A stretch of 64,000 nucleotides of DNA from Streptomyces sp. NBC_01304 (GCF_035975855.1 NZ_CP109055.1:10168001-10232000); one strand, 5' to 3'. Positions 1 to 7,730 are shown, counted from the first letter of the stretch. Notes: generated from the sequence alone by a model not told the origin. Translations and numbers: made by a program.

Positions 1-50
1 CCTGCCTGCAGCAGAACCTGGTGGCCGTCCTCGAAGGAGAGGCCCGATGA
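1..50 (+). CDS. C-terminal end of an unidentified protein (partial)
   Basis: An open frame enters from the left edge and ends at the TGA at 48-50. The last residues read CLQQNLVAVLEGEAR. The stop overlaps the ATG of the next gene as ATGA, which implies translational coupling in one operon. In Streptomyces the partner of a thiolase-like lipid-transfer protein is usually another thiolase-like protein or a DUF35 OB-fold protein, so one of these is likely. The 15 visible residues cannot decide between them. Confidence 0.6.
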   Translation, partial: CLQQNLVAVLEGEAR

Positions 51-1237
51 GCAGCACGGTGAGCGGCAAGGTCAACAAGGAGCCCGTGGCCGTCGTGGGC
101 ATCGGGCAGACCAAACACGTCGCGGCCCGCAAGGATGTCTCCCTCGCCGGACTGGTCCGCGAGGCGGCCAAACGGGCCCTGGACGACGCCCAGTTGACCT
201 GGGCCGACATCGACGCGGTGGTCATCGGCAAGGCGCCCGACTTCTTCGAGGGCGTCATGATGCCGGAGCTGTACCTGGCCGACGCCCTCGGCGCGGTCGG
301 CAAGCCCATGCTCCGGGTGCACACCGCGGGCTCGGTCGGCGGCTCCACGACGCTCGTCGCCTCCAACCTGGTCGCCTCCCGCGTCCACAAGACGGTACTC
401 ACCCTCGCCTTCGAGAAGCAGTCCGAGTCCAACGCCATGTGGGGCCTGTCCCTGCCCGTCCCCTTCCAGCAGCCGCTGCTCGCCGGCGCGGGCGGCTTCT
501 TCGCCCCCCACGTACGCGCGTACATGCGGCGCACCGGCGCACCCGACCACATCGGCTCCCTCGTCGCGTACAAGGACCGCCGCAACGCGCTGAAGAACCC
601 GTACGCGCATCTGCACGAGAAGGACATCACCCTGGAGAAGGTGCAGTCCTCGCCGATGCTGTGGGACCCGGTGCGCTATTCCGAGACCTGCCCGTCCTCC
701 GACGGGGCCTGCGCGATGATCCTCACCGACCGTGCGGGCGCGGCCCGTTCACCGCACCCGCCGGCCTGGATGCACGGCGGCGCGATGCGCTCCGAGCCCA
801 CCATGTTCGCGGGCAAGGACTCCGTGTCGCCGCAGGCCGGCAAGGACTGCGCGGCCGACGTCTACCGGCAGGCCGGCATCAAAGACCCGCGCCGCGAGAT
901 CGACGCCGTCGAGATGTACGTCCCCTTCTCCTGGTACGAGCCGATGTGGCTGGAGAACCTCGGCTTCGCCGCCGAGGGCGAGGGCTGGAAACTCACCGAA
1001 TCGGGTGTCACCGAGCTCGACGGTGACCTTCCCGTCAACGCGTCGGGCGGCGTCCTCTCCACCAATCCCATCGGCGCCTCCGGCATGATCCGCTTCGCCG
1101 AGGCCGCACTCCAAGTGCGCGGCCAGGCCGGGGAGCACCAGGTCGAGGGCGCCCGCAAGGCGCTCGGCCACGCCTATGGCGGCGGTTCGCAGTTCTTCGC
1201 GATGTGGCTGGTCGGCTCCGAGCCGCCGACGAGCTGA
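47..1237 (+). CDS. Thiolase-fold lipid-transfer protein (Ltp/SCP-x type), probably aldolase-like
   Basis: This 396-aa protein has the two-lobed thiolase fold of the SCP-x/Ltp group: an N-terminal VAVVGIGQT strand, a central SDGACAMILT strand and a C-terminal HAYGGGSQ loop. The usual catalytic residues are absent. The region that normally carries the nucleophilic Cys reads TAGSVGGST (about residues 93-101), the GHPxG histidine is replaced in NPIGASG, and the second Cys before GGG is a Tyr. Family members with these changes act as retro-aldolases with a DUF35 partner, for example in removing steroid or cholate side chains. The ATG overlaps the upstream stop, so it is the second gene of a coupled pair. 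The physiological substrate is not visible from this sequence. Confidence 0.85.
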   Translation: MSSTVSGKVNKEPVAVVGIGQTKHVAARKDVSLAGLVREAAKRALDDAQLTWADIDAVVIGKAPDFFEGVMMPELYLADALGAVGKPMLRVHTAGSVGGSTTLVASNLVASRVHKTVLTLAFEKQSESNAMWGLSLPVPFQQPLLAGAGGFFAPHVRAYMRRTGAPDHIGSLVAYKDRRNALKNPYAHLHEKDITLEKVQSSPMLWDPVRYSETCPSSDGACAMILTDRAGAARSPHPPAWMHGGAMRSEPTMFAGKDSVSPQAGKDCAADVYRQAGIKDPRREIDAVEMYVPFSWYEPMWLENLGFAAEGEGWKLTESGVTELDGDLPVNASGGVLSTNPIGASGMIRFAEAALQVRGQAGEHQVEGARKALGHAYGGGSQFFAMWLVGSEPPTS

Positions 1238-1342
1238 CGCGGTACGTCGCCGGCGGGCCGCGGAGGGTGACTCCGCGGCCTGTCCGGCGTCGTCGGCGAT
1301 CGCTAGTCTGGCCACGGACGACGACCCGGGAGGAGCACGGAC

Positions 1343-1585
1343 GTGGCCGAGACCACCACCCAACAGCACCCGCTTGCAGGCTGGGACAAGCCGGAACTGG
1401 ATCTGAGCAGCGCGGACTGGCAGTCGGGGAGCCAGGGCCTCGGCGATGTGCAGATCGCCTTCGTAGAGGGCTTCATCGCCCTGCGCAACGGCGGCCGGCC
1501 GGAGAACCCGTCGCTCATCTTCACCCCGGCCGAGTGGCGCGCCTTCGTGCTCGGCGCGCGGGACGGGGAGTTCGACCTGACCTGA
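1343..1585 (+). CDS. DUF397 domain protein
   Basis: This small 80-aa protein starts at GTG, with GGGAGGAG about 8 nt upstream. It carries the DUF397 signature: an N-terminal W-x-SGSQ-like strand (DWQSGSQG), a central VEGFIALRN strand and the C-terminal FTPAEWRAFVLGARDGEF helix. In Streptomyces DUF397 proteins usually sit beside an XRE-family regulator and belong to BldB/WhiJ-type developmental pairs. No XRE partner is adjacent here, so this is an orphan member. Its molecular function is unknown. No strong terminator is visible downstream, but 1589-1632 holds loose GGTCGGYCCGACG repeats. Confidence 0.85.
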   Translation: MAETTTQQHPLAGWDKPELDLSSADWQSGSQGLGDVQIAFVEGFIALRNGGRPENPSLIFTPAEWRAFVLGARDGEFDLT

Positions 1586-1783
1586 CGAGGTCGGTCCGAC
1601 GGGCTCGGTCTGTTGCGGTCGGCCCGACGAGGCCGGCCGGATGGACCTTCGTCCATGGCGATCCCATGACCTTCGACTCTGACCTCGGGCCCCGGCCTGC
1701 GCCAGGCTGAGGCCCGAGCACAGAGTCGATCATGTCGTGCTTCGCCGCGACGGTGCGGGCGGGGCGCCGGAGACGAGGAAGCC

Positions 1784-2722
1784 ATGAGCACCCCGCAGGT
1801 CGTCGCAGCCGTGGACGGTTCGCCGGACAGCGCCCGGGCCCTGGAATGGGCCGTCGCCGAGGCGCGGCTACGGGGGACCGGCCTGCGCATCGTGCATGTC
1901 TGGCCGTACGCCGCCGCCGAACGCCCCGGCTTGTCCGGTCCCGGCGATGTTCCGCGCCCGCCCTCCGCCGTGGGCGATCCGGTCCTGGACCGCATCCGCT
2001 CGGCCTTCGCGGGCCGCCCCGATCTGCCGCCGGTGCAGTACCTCACCGTGGAAGGCACTCCCGAGCAGACCCTGCCCCAACTCGGCGTCGGCGCCCAGCT
2101 GTTGGTGCTCGGCTCGCGCGGCCGCGGCGGCTTCGCCAGCCTGCTGCTCGGCTCCAACGGCCTGGTCTGCGCCCGTGAATCGGCCTGTCCGGTGGTGGTC
2201 GTGCCCCGGCCGGGGCGCCCGAGGCAGGAGCCGTTGGCGCTCGCGGTGCCGCGGCCGAGCGTGGTGCTCGGCCTGCCCGCACCCTCGTACGACACGAGCA
2301 CCGTCTCCTTCGCCTTCGAGGAGGCCGCCCGGCGCGGCGCCCGCCTGGAGGTGATCTGCGCCTACCCGTGGACGCGGCCCCAGTTCGTGCCGTACGGCGA
2401 GTTCGCCCCGACCGCCACCGACGAGCGGGAGGTGTCGGCCGAGTACGCCCGGCTCGCCCGCGCCCAACTCGCCGACCACCAAAGGCGCCACCCCGGGGTG
2501 CGGGTCGATCTGTGCATCGCCCCGGGTGACGCGGCCGGCCACCTGGTCGCCGCCTCCCGCGCAGCCGACCTGATCGTCGTGGGCCGCCATCGCAGGCGCA
2601 TGCCGGCGGGGCGCCTGCTCGGCTCGGTCACCAATGCGGTGCTGCTGCACGCGGGGTGCCCGGTGGCGGTGGTGCCGACGGAGCCGGAGATCGTACCGGC
2701 GGAGGTGGGGGCGGCGGCGTAG
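1784..2722 (+). CDS. Universal stress protein with two UspA domains
   Basis: This 312-aa cytoplasmic protein has two tandem UspA domains (about 1-145 and 155-305). Each begins with a nucleotide-binding strand and ends with a G-2x-G-9x-G(S) type loop: GSRGRGGFASLLLGSNG in the first and GRHRRRMPAGRLLGSVTNA in the second. Such tandem Usp proteins bind ATP and are induced by starvation, hypoxia or redox stress in actinobacteria; no enzyme activity is implied. The ATG at 1784 follows GACGAGGAAGCC, a reasonable ribosome-binding site. The gene is monocistronic and converges with the CdsA-like gene. The 125-bp gap between them contains about three copies of a GC-rich repeat (CCGGGTCGGAGAG, 2779-2833). 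Confidence 0.9.
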   Translation: MSTPQVVAAVDGSPDSARALEWAVAEARLRGTGLRIVHVWPYAAAERPGLSGPGDVPRPPSAVGDPVLDRIRSAFAGRPDLPPVQYLTVEGTPEQTLPQLGVGAQLLVLGSRGRGGFASLLLGSNGLVCARESACPVVVVPRPGRPRQEPLALAVPRPSVVLGLPAPSYDTSTVSFAFEEAARRGARLEVICAYPWTRPQFVPYGEFAPTATDEREVSAEYARLARAQLADHQRRHPGVRVDLCIAPGDAAGHLVAASRAADLIVVGRHRRRMPAGRLLGSVTNAVLLHAGCPVAVVPTEPEIVPAEVGAAA

Positions 2723-2778
2723 GGACCGTCGGCGGGTGCCGCTCGGGGGCGGCGGATTCCATTGGGGCCCGGTGAACC

Positions 2779-2833
2779 GGCCGGGTCGGAGAGCGGACCG
2801 GGTCGGAGAGGGGGCCGGGTCGAGGAGCAGGCC
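2779..2833. repeat. Imperfect tandem repeat, about 17 bp x 3
   Basis: CCGGGTCGGAGAG recurs with small changes at about 2781, 2798 and 2816. The array lies just beyond the 3' end of the minus-strand CdsA-like gene, whose stop is at 2848. It belongs to the class of gene-end arrays seen throughout the window. Confidence 0.6.
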
Positions 2834-2847
2834 GGGGCCCAAGACCG

Positions 2848-3651
2848 TCAACTCAGGACAAGCAGCACCGCCAACGCCACGAGCAGCGAATCGATCCGGT
2901 CGAGCAGGCCGCCCGAGCCGGGTATCCAGCCACCCGCGTCCTTCGCCCGCACCCCCCTCTTGACCATGGATTCGAGCAGGTCGCCCGCCGGTCCGCCGAC
3001 CGCCACCGCGACGGCCATCGGCCAGCTCAGCGCGGACAGCGCGGCGAGCACGCCGAGGCCGGCCGCGGCCCCGGCCAGCGTGCCGCTCCACCGCTTGGCC
3101 GGTGACAGCGGGGAGAGGCGGGGTCCGCCGAGGCGTTGTCCGGTGAAGTACGCCACGATGTCGGCGATCGACACCGCCACGAACAGGGCGAGCCCGACCG
3201 CCCCGAGCGGCACCAGCGCGGCCAGCACACTCAGCCAGGCCAGACCGAGCAGCCCGGCGCCGAGCCGGCGCAGCCCGTGCTCGGCGTCGCCGGCCAGGAG
3301 CGGCACCGCCGCCACCGCGAGCGCCCCGGCCGCGAGGGCCCGGAACACCTCGCCGGGCGCCAGCCAAGCGGTCGCCACCACGCCGAGCACGGCCGCGGCA
3401 AGGACCGCCCGGTCGGCCCGGGCGAGGCGCAACAGCCCGCCGAACTCCAGCACTCCGATCACCGCGACCACGGCCGCGACGGCCGCGGCGCCCGCGCTGC
3501 CCAGCCAGAACGCACCGGTCACGAGCGGCACGCCGAGCGCCCAGGCGCACCAACGGACCATCAGCTCACGACGCCGGGACGCCACCACCGCGACGCCGCC
3601 GACGGCCAGCGCCCCACCGAGGCAGGGCGCCAGCGAGGCCACAGTGATCAT
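2848..3651 (-). CDS. Divergent phosphatidate cytidylyltransferase (CdsA family)
   Basis: This 267-aa polytopic membrane protein has about seven hydrophobic segments. The CdsA signature lies near the C-terminus: S-M-V-K-R, then KDAGGWIPGSGGLLDRIDSL. Family enzymes make CDP-diacylglycerol from phosphatidate and CTP. The KR, K-D and D-x-x-D metal-binding residues are kept, but the usual PGHGG motif reads PGSGG, so the conserved His is a Ser, as in some divergent members. The ATG overlaps the stop of the GNAT-aminotransferase gene (ATGA, 3648-3651), so the two are translated as a unit. A dedicated, non-housekeeping lipid-activation role with that fusion enzyme is an inference. Confidence 0.85.
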   Translation of the reverse strand: MITVASLAPCLGGALAVGGVAVVASRRRELMVRWCAWALGVPLVTGAFWLGSAGAAAVAAVVAVIGVLEFGGLLRLARADRAVLAAAVLGVVATAWLAPGEVFRALAAGALAVAAVPLLAGDAEHGLRRLGAGLLGLAWLSVLAALVPLGAVGLALFVAVSIADIVAYFTGQRLGGPRLSPLSPAKRWSGTLAGAAAGLGVLAALSALSWPMAVAVAVGGPAGDLLESMVKRGVRAKDAGGWIPGSGGLLDRIDSLLVALAVLLVLS

Positions 3652-5420
3652 CGGGCGGAGCCGACGGCGGGAACGGCGGAAGGTGACGCGGCGGGCGGAC
3701 CCGGTCGCAGCACCTTCAAGGCGGCCCGGCACGCGGCCACGATGCGCGCGTTCCCGGCGGTGTTCTTGACCGCGATCCGCACGGTGCGCCCCTGGTACTC
3801 CGGCGACAGCGGCGACAGGTCGCGCAGGTACACGTCGTGGCGGCGGCACTCGGCCACCAGTCGCGCGGCACTCGGCCCGGCGGACGGCAGGGTCACGGAC
3901 AGGAAGTTCGCCACCGACTCCTCGATCAACAGGGAGTCGTCCAACTCGGCCAGCTTGGCGGCCAGTTGCTTGCGCAGTGTGTGCGTACGTTGCCAGCACT
4001 CGCGGTAGTACGCCGGGTCGCGCAACGCCGCCACGGCCGCGAGTTGCGACGGGAGGCTGACCGGCCAGGGCGGCGTCCAGCGGCGCAGCTGCGCGGCGAC
4101 GGCCGGCTCGGCCACCAGGTACGCGGCCCGCATGCCGGAGAGTGCGTACATCTTGGACAGCGAGCTGCACACCACCACCCGCGGATCCGTCGCGGCCAGG
4201 TCGGCGAGCGATTCGTCCAGGTCGGCATAGCCCAGATAGGCCTCGTCGATCCACCAGCGGGTGCCGGCCGGAGCACCGGCGATCACCGCGCGCAGCTCCG
4301 CGGCCGGCGCGTGCCGCCCGGTCGGATTGTTCGGGTTGACCACGACCACGAGGTCGTACCGCCCGGACGCGACGGCGGCGGACAGCCGGGCCGGATCGAT
4401 GCGCCAGCCGTCCTCGCGGCGCAGCCGGAACCGGTCCACCCGGCAGCCGATCACCCGCTCGGTGACATGGGCGTACTCGCCGTACCCGGGGTCCATCAGG
4501 AGCACTCGGCTCTCCGGGGTCAGCCACTGCCCGAACGCCCGGAAGATCAAGTCGGAGGAGCCGGCACCGACCGCGAGCGTCTCCGCGGGCAGCGAGCGGG
4601 TCGCGGCGATCTCCGCGATCAGGCCCTCGGCGCCGGTCGGCGGCGACGTCCGTGCGGCCCAGCCCGGGTCCTGGGTGAGGGCTGCCCGCACGCCGGGGGC
4701 GGGTGGGAACCAGGCGTCCAACACATCGGCGGCGACGATCTGTTCACGCCGTTCCAGGCTGCGGAAGTCCGTGCCGATCGCCGTGAAGAAGGCACCGCCG
4801 TGCTCGCAGCCGTCCGGACGGGGCGCGAACGCCATATCGAGGCGCCAGTCGACGGTGGAGCGCAGGCGCTCCAGCGTGGTGCCGTACCGGTCCATCGCGT
4901 TCTTCGTCAGCTCGGCCACGTCCGCGGTCAGCACCTCGAAGGTGACGGCGCCGCTGTGCACGGTGCGCCCGATGGGGCGCAGGCCGACCGCCAGATACAT
5001 GGCGAGCAGTTCGGTGCGCCCCATCGCCACCACCCGGCGGCCGCCCCGGGAGGCGATCCAGCGCAGGGCCGCGTGCATCAGCAGGGGTGCCACGGCGGTG
5101 GCCCGCCAGCGCGGCTCGACGGTCAGGATGCGCACTTCGAACAGATCGGCCTCGGCGAGCAGCGGCAGCTCGTCTCGGGTCAGGTACTTGTCCAGGCCGT
5201 AGCGCCCCACCCAGGGCGGCGTCAGGCTGACGAAGCCCATGCGGTCCGCTCCGCGCGCCGCAACGAGGTAGACGTTGTCACCGTCGAGCCCGTCGCGCAG
5301 CCGCCCGGCGGGGTCGGGCGCGTGCTGGCCCAACTCCTCGGCGTACACCCGGTGGCGCAGTTCGTGGATCCAGTCCAGATCGTCCGGGGTGGCAGTGCGC
5401 AGCTGCAGGTCAGGGCTCAT
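3648..5420 (-). CDS. Fusion of an acyltransferase-like GNAT domain and a class I/II PLP aminotransferase
   Basis: This 590-aa fusion starts at the ATG at 5420, preceded by AAAGAGGAACC. Residues 1-180 form a GNAT-fold domain (RHRVYAEEL, YLVAARG, GFVSLTPP, ADLFEVRILTVEPRWR). Its layout resembles the FeeM/autoinducer-synthase branch as well as ordinary acetyltransferases. Residues 235-570 form a HisC/threonine-phosphate-decarboxylase-like aminotransferase: NPNNPTG at 362-368, the PLP-pairing Asp in WIDEAYLGY at about 392, and the Schiff-base Lys423 in SSLSKMYALSGMR. It is cytoplasmic and translationally coupled to a CdsA-like gene. A role in making an amino- or acyl-modified lipid head group or signal is plausible but unproven. 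A 20-bp perfect palindrome lies 75 bp upstream. Confidence 0.85.
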   Translation of the reverse strand: MSPDLQLRTATPDDLDWIHELRHRVYAEELGQHAPDPAGRLRDGLDGDNVYLVAARGADRMGFVSLTPPWVGRYGLDKYLTRDELPLLAEADLFEVRILTVEPRWRATAVAPLLMHAALRWIASRGGRRVVAMGRTELLAMYLAVGLRPIGRTVHSGAVTFEVLTADVAELTKNAMDRYGTTLERLRSTVDWRLDMAFAPRPDGCEHGGAFFTAIGTDFRSLERREQIVAADVLDAWFPPAPGVRAALTQDPGWAARTSPPTGAEGLIAEIAATRSLPAETLAVGAGSSDLIFRAFGQWLTPESRVLLMDPGYGEYAHVTERVIGCRVDRFRLRREDGWRIDPARLSAAVASGRYDLVVVVNPNNPTGRHAPAAELRAVIAGAPAGTRWWIDEAYLGYADLDESLADLAATDPRVVVCSSLSKMYALSGMRAAYLVAEPAVAAQLRRWTPPWPVSLPSQLAAVAALRDPAYYRECWQRTHTLRKQLAAKLAELDDSLLIEESVANFLSVTLPSAGPSAARLVAECRRHDVYLRDLSPLSPEYQGRTVRIAVKNTAGNARIVAACRAALKVLRPGPPAASPSAVPAVGSAR

Positions 5421-5495
5421 CGGTTCCTCTTTCGACGCGGGGCCCCATCGTCGGGAACGAGGACCGGCCGCGTCAGGGACATGCGACGCAATCAC

Positions 5496-5515
5496 CCTGA
5501 GTACCTGTACTCAGG
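5496..5515. promoter_or_regulatory. Perfect palindrome upstream of the fusion/CdsA operon
   Basis: CCTGAGTACCTGTACTCAGG has 9-bp perfect arms around CT. It lies 76-95 bp upstream of the fusion gene start (5420, minus strand) and inside the 180-bp gap after that gene. It looks like an operator for a dimeric regulator. It differs from the HspR HAIR element by a shorter spacer and C for T in the arms. Confidence 0.5.
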
Positions 5516-5600
5516 CTCAGTTGTCCTAATCGCGCTAGGGCGGCTCACGCACGGGTGCCCCTGGGGGTGACGCGCAGGGCGATCAGCCCTCCGGCCGCGC

Positions 5601-6326
5601 TCAGCGCAGCACCACACACCCGCGCCGCGCCAGGGCATCCAGTACGGGGCCGCAGGATCCCGCGAGGTCGTTCCAGCGCAGATCCAGCTTCTCCAGGGAG
5701 GGCAGCTCCGCCACCCAACCGGGCACCTCGCGCAGCCGGTTGGAGCGCAGGTCGATCCGGCGCAGCAGCGGCAGCCCGCGCAGCGGCTCGGGCAGGGACG
5801 CGAAGCGGTTGTCGCGCAGTTCGGCCTCGCGCAGCTCGTGCAGCTGCCGTACGGAGTCGGGCAGCGCGGTCAACTGATTGCCGCGCAGCCACAGTTCACG
5901 CAGTGCGCCGAGACCGCCGACGGAATCGGGCAGGGCTGTCAGCAGGTTGTGCTGTGCCCGCAGCTCCACCAGCCCGGCCATCTCGCCGAGCGACGCGGGC
6001 AGCGCGGTGAGCCGGTTCTCGCCGACGTTGAGGTAGGCGAGTCGCGTCAGGCGACCCAACTCGGCGGGGAGCACGGACATTTGGTTGTCGTGGAGGTAGA
6101 GGAAGCCGGACAGGCCCGTGAGCGCGCAGAGCTCGTCCGGGATCCGGGTGAGGCGGTTGTGACCCAGGTCGAGCATGCGCAGCCGGGTCATCGTGGCGAT
6201 GCGGGCGGGCAGCTCGGTGAGCGCGTTGTCGGCGAGCTGCAGCACCTCGGCCCCGGGATGTGCCCACACGGAGTCGGGGACGGCGGTCAGTCCGGCGCGC
6301 CAATGGTCCAGGGTGGTCACGGCCAC
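5601..6326 (-). CDS. Leucine-rich repeat protein
   Basis: This 241-aa protein consists of about nine 23-residue LRR units of the bacterial type (L-x-x-LPxxI/L-xx-LxxLRxLxLxxNxLxxLP), for example ALTELPARIATMTRLRMLDL and NQLTALPDSVRQLHELREAE. It has no signal peptide or membrane segment, so a cytoplasmic protein-interaction scaffold is likely. I chose GTG at 6326 because GGAGG lies 8 nt upstream; GTG at 6320 is also possible. Unusually, this ribosome-binding site and the first codons lie inside the last copy of a 38-bp tandem repeat derived from the 3' end of pdxH. The start region of this gene was therefore supplied by duplicated pdxH sequence. Confidence 0.8.
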   Translation of the reverse strand: MAVTTLDHWRAGLTAVPDSVWAHPGAEVLQLADNALTELPARIATMTRLRMLDLGHNRLTRIPDELCALTGLSGFLYLHDNQMSVLPAELGRLTRLAYLNVGENRLTALPASLGEMAGLVELRAQHNLLTALPDSVGGLGALRELWLRGNQLTALPDSVRQLHELREAELRDNRFASLPEPLRGLPLLRRIDLRSNRLREVPGWVAELPSLEKLDLRWNDLAGSCGPVLDALARRGCVVLR

Positions 6327-6456
6327 GGCAGCTGCCTCCAAAGGTCCGGGGTCGTCACGGCCACAGCAGTTGCCTCCAAGGGTCCAGGGTCGTCACGGCC
6401 ACGGCAGCTGCCTCCGGTGGTCCGGCGCGGTCACGGCCACAGCAGTTGCTTCCGCC
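6305..6456. repeat. 38-bp tandem repeat x 4 spanning the pdxH stop codon
   Basis: Four units at 6305-6342, 6343-6380, 6381-6418 and 6419-6456 share TCACGGCCACRGCAGYTGC. The last unit (6419-6456) contains the native pdxH end and TGA (6431-6433). The others are copies extending downstream into the start of the LRR gene. On the minus strand each of the three non-native copies carries GGAGG followed 8 nt later by GTG, so each is a potential initiation site in a different frame. Confidence 0.95.
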
Positions 6457-7090
6457 ACTCGCCGTCCGCGCCGGCCAGATAGCGCAGCCGGGTGTGTCTG
6501 CGCTCCTTGTCGCCCTGCCAGAACTCCACCGACTCGGGCCGCACGGTCAGCAACTGCCAGCCGGGCGCCACCAGTTCGGGCTCCTGATCGAGCCGGGCCT
6601 GCGCCTCCTTCACGGCGGAGTCCCGCTCGGCGAGGTCGCCCAGGGGCTGCGACTGCCGGCCGAGCAGCGACTCGGCGCGTGCCCCGGCGCCGCGTGCCAG
6701 GAAGTCCGCCGCCGCGGCCTCGGCGCTCTCGCGGACGACGGGCCCGCGCACCCGCACCTGCCGGGCGAGCGTGGGCCAGTAGAAGGTGAGCGCCGCATAG
6801 GGGCGCTCGGCGAGGTTCTGCCCCTTGACGCTGCCGTCGTTGGACGCGAACTGCCAGCCCTCGGGCCCGACGTCCTTCAGGATCAGCACCCGCGCGGTGG
6901 GATTCCCGTCGGCGCCCGCTGTGGACACGGTCATCGCATGCGGCTCGCGCACCCCGGCACGTACGGCATGCGGCAGCCACTCGGCGAACAGCTCGGCCGG
7001 GCTGTCGGGAGCCTCTTCGGGGTCGAAGTTCGGGATGTCACCGACGAACACGTCCAGTCCGCGCAGCAGTTGACGCATTTCATCCGCCAT
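6431..7090 (-). CDS. pdxH: Pyridoxamine 5'-phosphate oxidase
   Basis: This 219-aa flavoprotein oxidises pyridoxamine or pyridoxine 5'-phosphate to pyridoxal 5'-phosphate, the last step of vitamin B6 salvage, using FMN and oxygen. Family landmarks are visible: PTARVLILKDVGPEGWQFASN near residue 64, the FYWPTLARQVRVRGPV segment, SQPLGDLAERD, and the C-terminal EFWQGDKERRHTRLRY and W-R-K-Q-L-L-W-P end that help bind FMN and PLP. The length matches the usual 210-230 aa. The ATG at 7090 follows GGAGGGGCCTC. It is divergent from a CGNR regulator, with a shared 49-bp intergenic region. Its last codons and stop are tandemly repeated four times. Confidence 0.95.
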   Translation of the reverse strand: MADEMRQLLRGLDVFVGDIPNFDPEEAPDSPAELFAEWLPHAVRAGVREPHAMTVSTAGADGNPTARVLILKDVGPEGWQFASNDGSVKGQNLAERPYAALTFYWPTLARQVRVRGPVVRESAEAAAADFLARGAGARAESLLGRQSQPLGDLAERDSAVKEAQARLDQEPELVAPGWQLLTVRPESVEFWQGDKERRHTRLRYLAGADGEWRKQLLWP

Positions 7091-7106
7091 GAGGCCCCTC
7101 CGTCCG

Positions 7107-7135
7107 CTAATGGTTGCTGGTGAAGCTATCATTAG
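7107..7135. promoter_or_regulatory. Inverted repeat CTAATG-N17-CATTAG in the divergent pdxH/CGNR promoter
   Basis: CTAATG at 7107-7112 and CATTAG at 7130-7135 form a perfect inverted repeat 5 bp before the CGNR regulator start. Its place in a 49-bp divergent gap suggests autoregulation by the CGNR protein and joint control of pdxH. Confidence 0.5.
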
Positions 7136-7139
7136 TGCC

Positions 7140-7730
7140 ATGCCGGACGCCGACCTGGTCCTCGACCTCGCCCTCACCATCCGCCACGACGGCCACGGCG
7201 GTGTCGCCGACGACCTCGCCGCCCCCGAAGGCCTCACGGCCTGGGTGCGCGCCCACCCCGCCGTGCTGCCCGGCGCCGCACGCTTCACGGCCGACGCGGA
7301 CACCCTCTCGGCGGTACGTGACCTGCGCGCGGCCGTCCGCGCCCTGTTCGCCCGCGCCGTCCGGCCCGGCGACCCCAGCCCCGCCGACGCCGCGCGGCTG
7401 CTGCCGGACCAGGAGGCCATCGACCGCCTGAACGCGGCGGCCGCCCTCGTCCCGGTGGTGCCCCGCCTCAACTGGCCCAAGGGCGCGGAACCCGCGGCGG
7501 AGCACGCCCCCGCCCCGGGTGGTCCGCCCGCCGAGGAGCTGATCGCCGCGCTCGCCCGAGCCGCGATCACCTTCCTCACCGGCCCCGACCGCACCAAGCT
7601 GCGCGCCTGCCACGCGCCGCGCTGCGTCCGGTACTTCCTGAAGGAGCACCCCCGCCAGGAATGGTGCAAGCCGTCCTGCGGCAACCGGGCGCGGGTGGCC
7701 CGGCATCACGAGCGACACCGGGCGGGATAG
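7140..7730 (+). CDS. CGNR zinc-finger transcriptional regulator (ABATE domain)
   Basis: This 196-aa protein has an N-terminal ABATE-type stress/ligand domain (about 1-145) and a C-terminal CGNR treble-clef zinc finger. The cysteines lie in CHAPRC and CKPSCGNR, followed by the basic helix ARVARHHERHR. CGNR proteins are actinobacterial DNA-binding regulators, often autoregulated. The ATG at 7140 has no clear ribosome-binding site and lies close to the inverted repeat 7107-7135. It is divergent from pdxH. Its stop TAG (7728-7730) falls inside a 10-bp tandem repeat. Confidence 0.85.
   Translation: MPDADLVLDLALTIRHDGHGGVADDLAAPEGLTAWVRAHPAVLPGAARFTADADTLSAVRDLRAAVRALFARAVRPGDPSPADAARLLPDQEAIDRLNAAAALVPVVPRLNWPKGAEPAAEHAPAPGGPPAEELIAALARAAITFLTGPDRTKLRACHAPRCVRYFLKEHPRQEWCKPSCGNRARVARHHERHRAG

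Noticed and set aside
1586..1783. A small gene between the DUF397 and stress-protein genes
   Set aside because: Short frames are present but lack ribosome-binding sites and overlap loose GGTCGGYCCGACG repeats.
5496..5515. HspR HAIR element (CTTGAGT-N7-ACTCAAG)
   Set aside because: The spacer is one base shorter and both arms have C/G changes; the downstream genes are not chaperones.
6305..6456. CRISPR array
   Set aside because: The units are directly adjacent with no unique spacers, are only 38 bp long and derive from the pdxH coding end; there are no cas genes.
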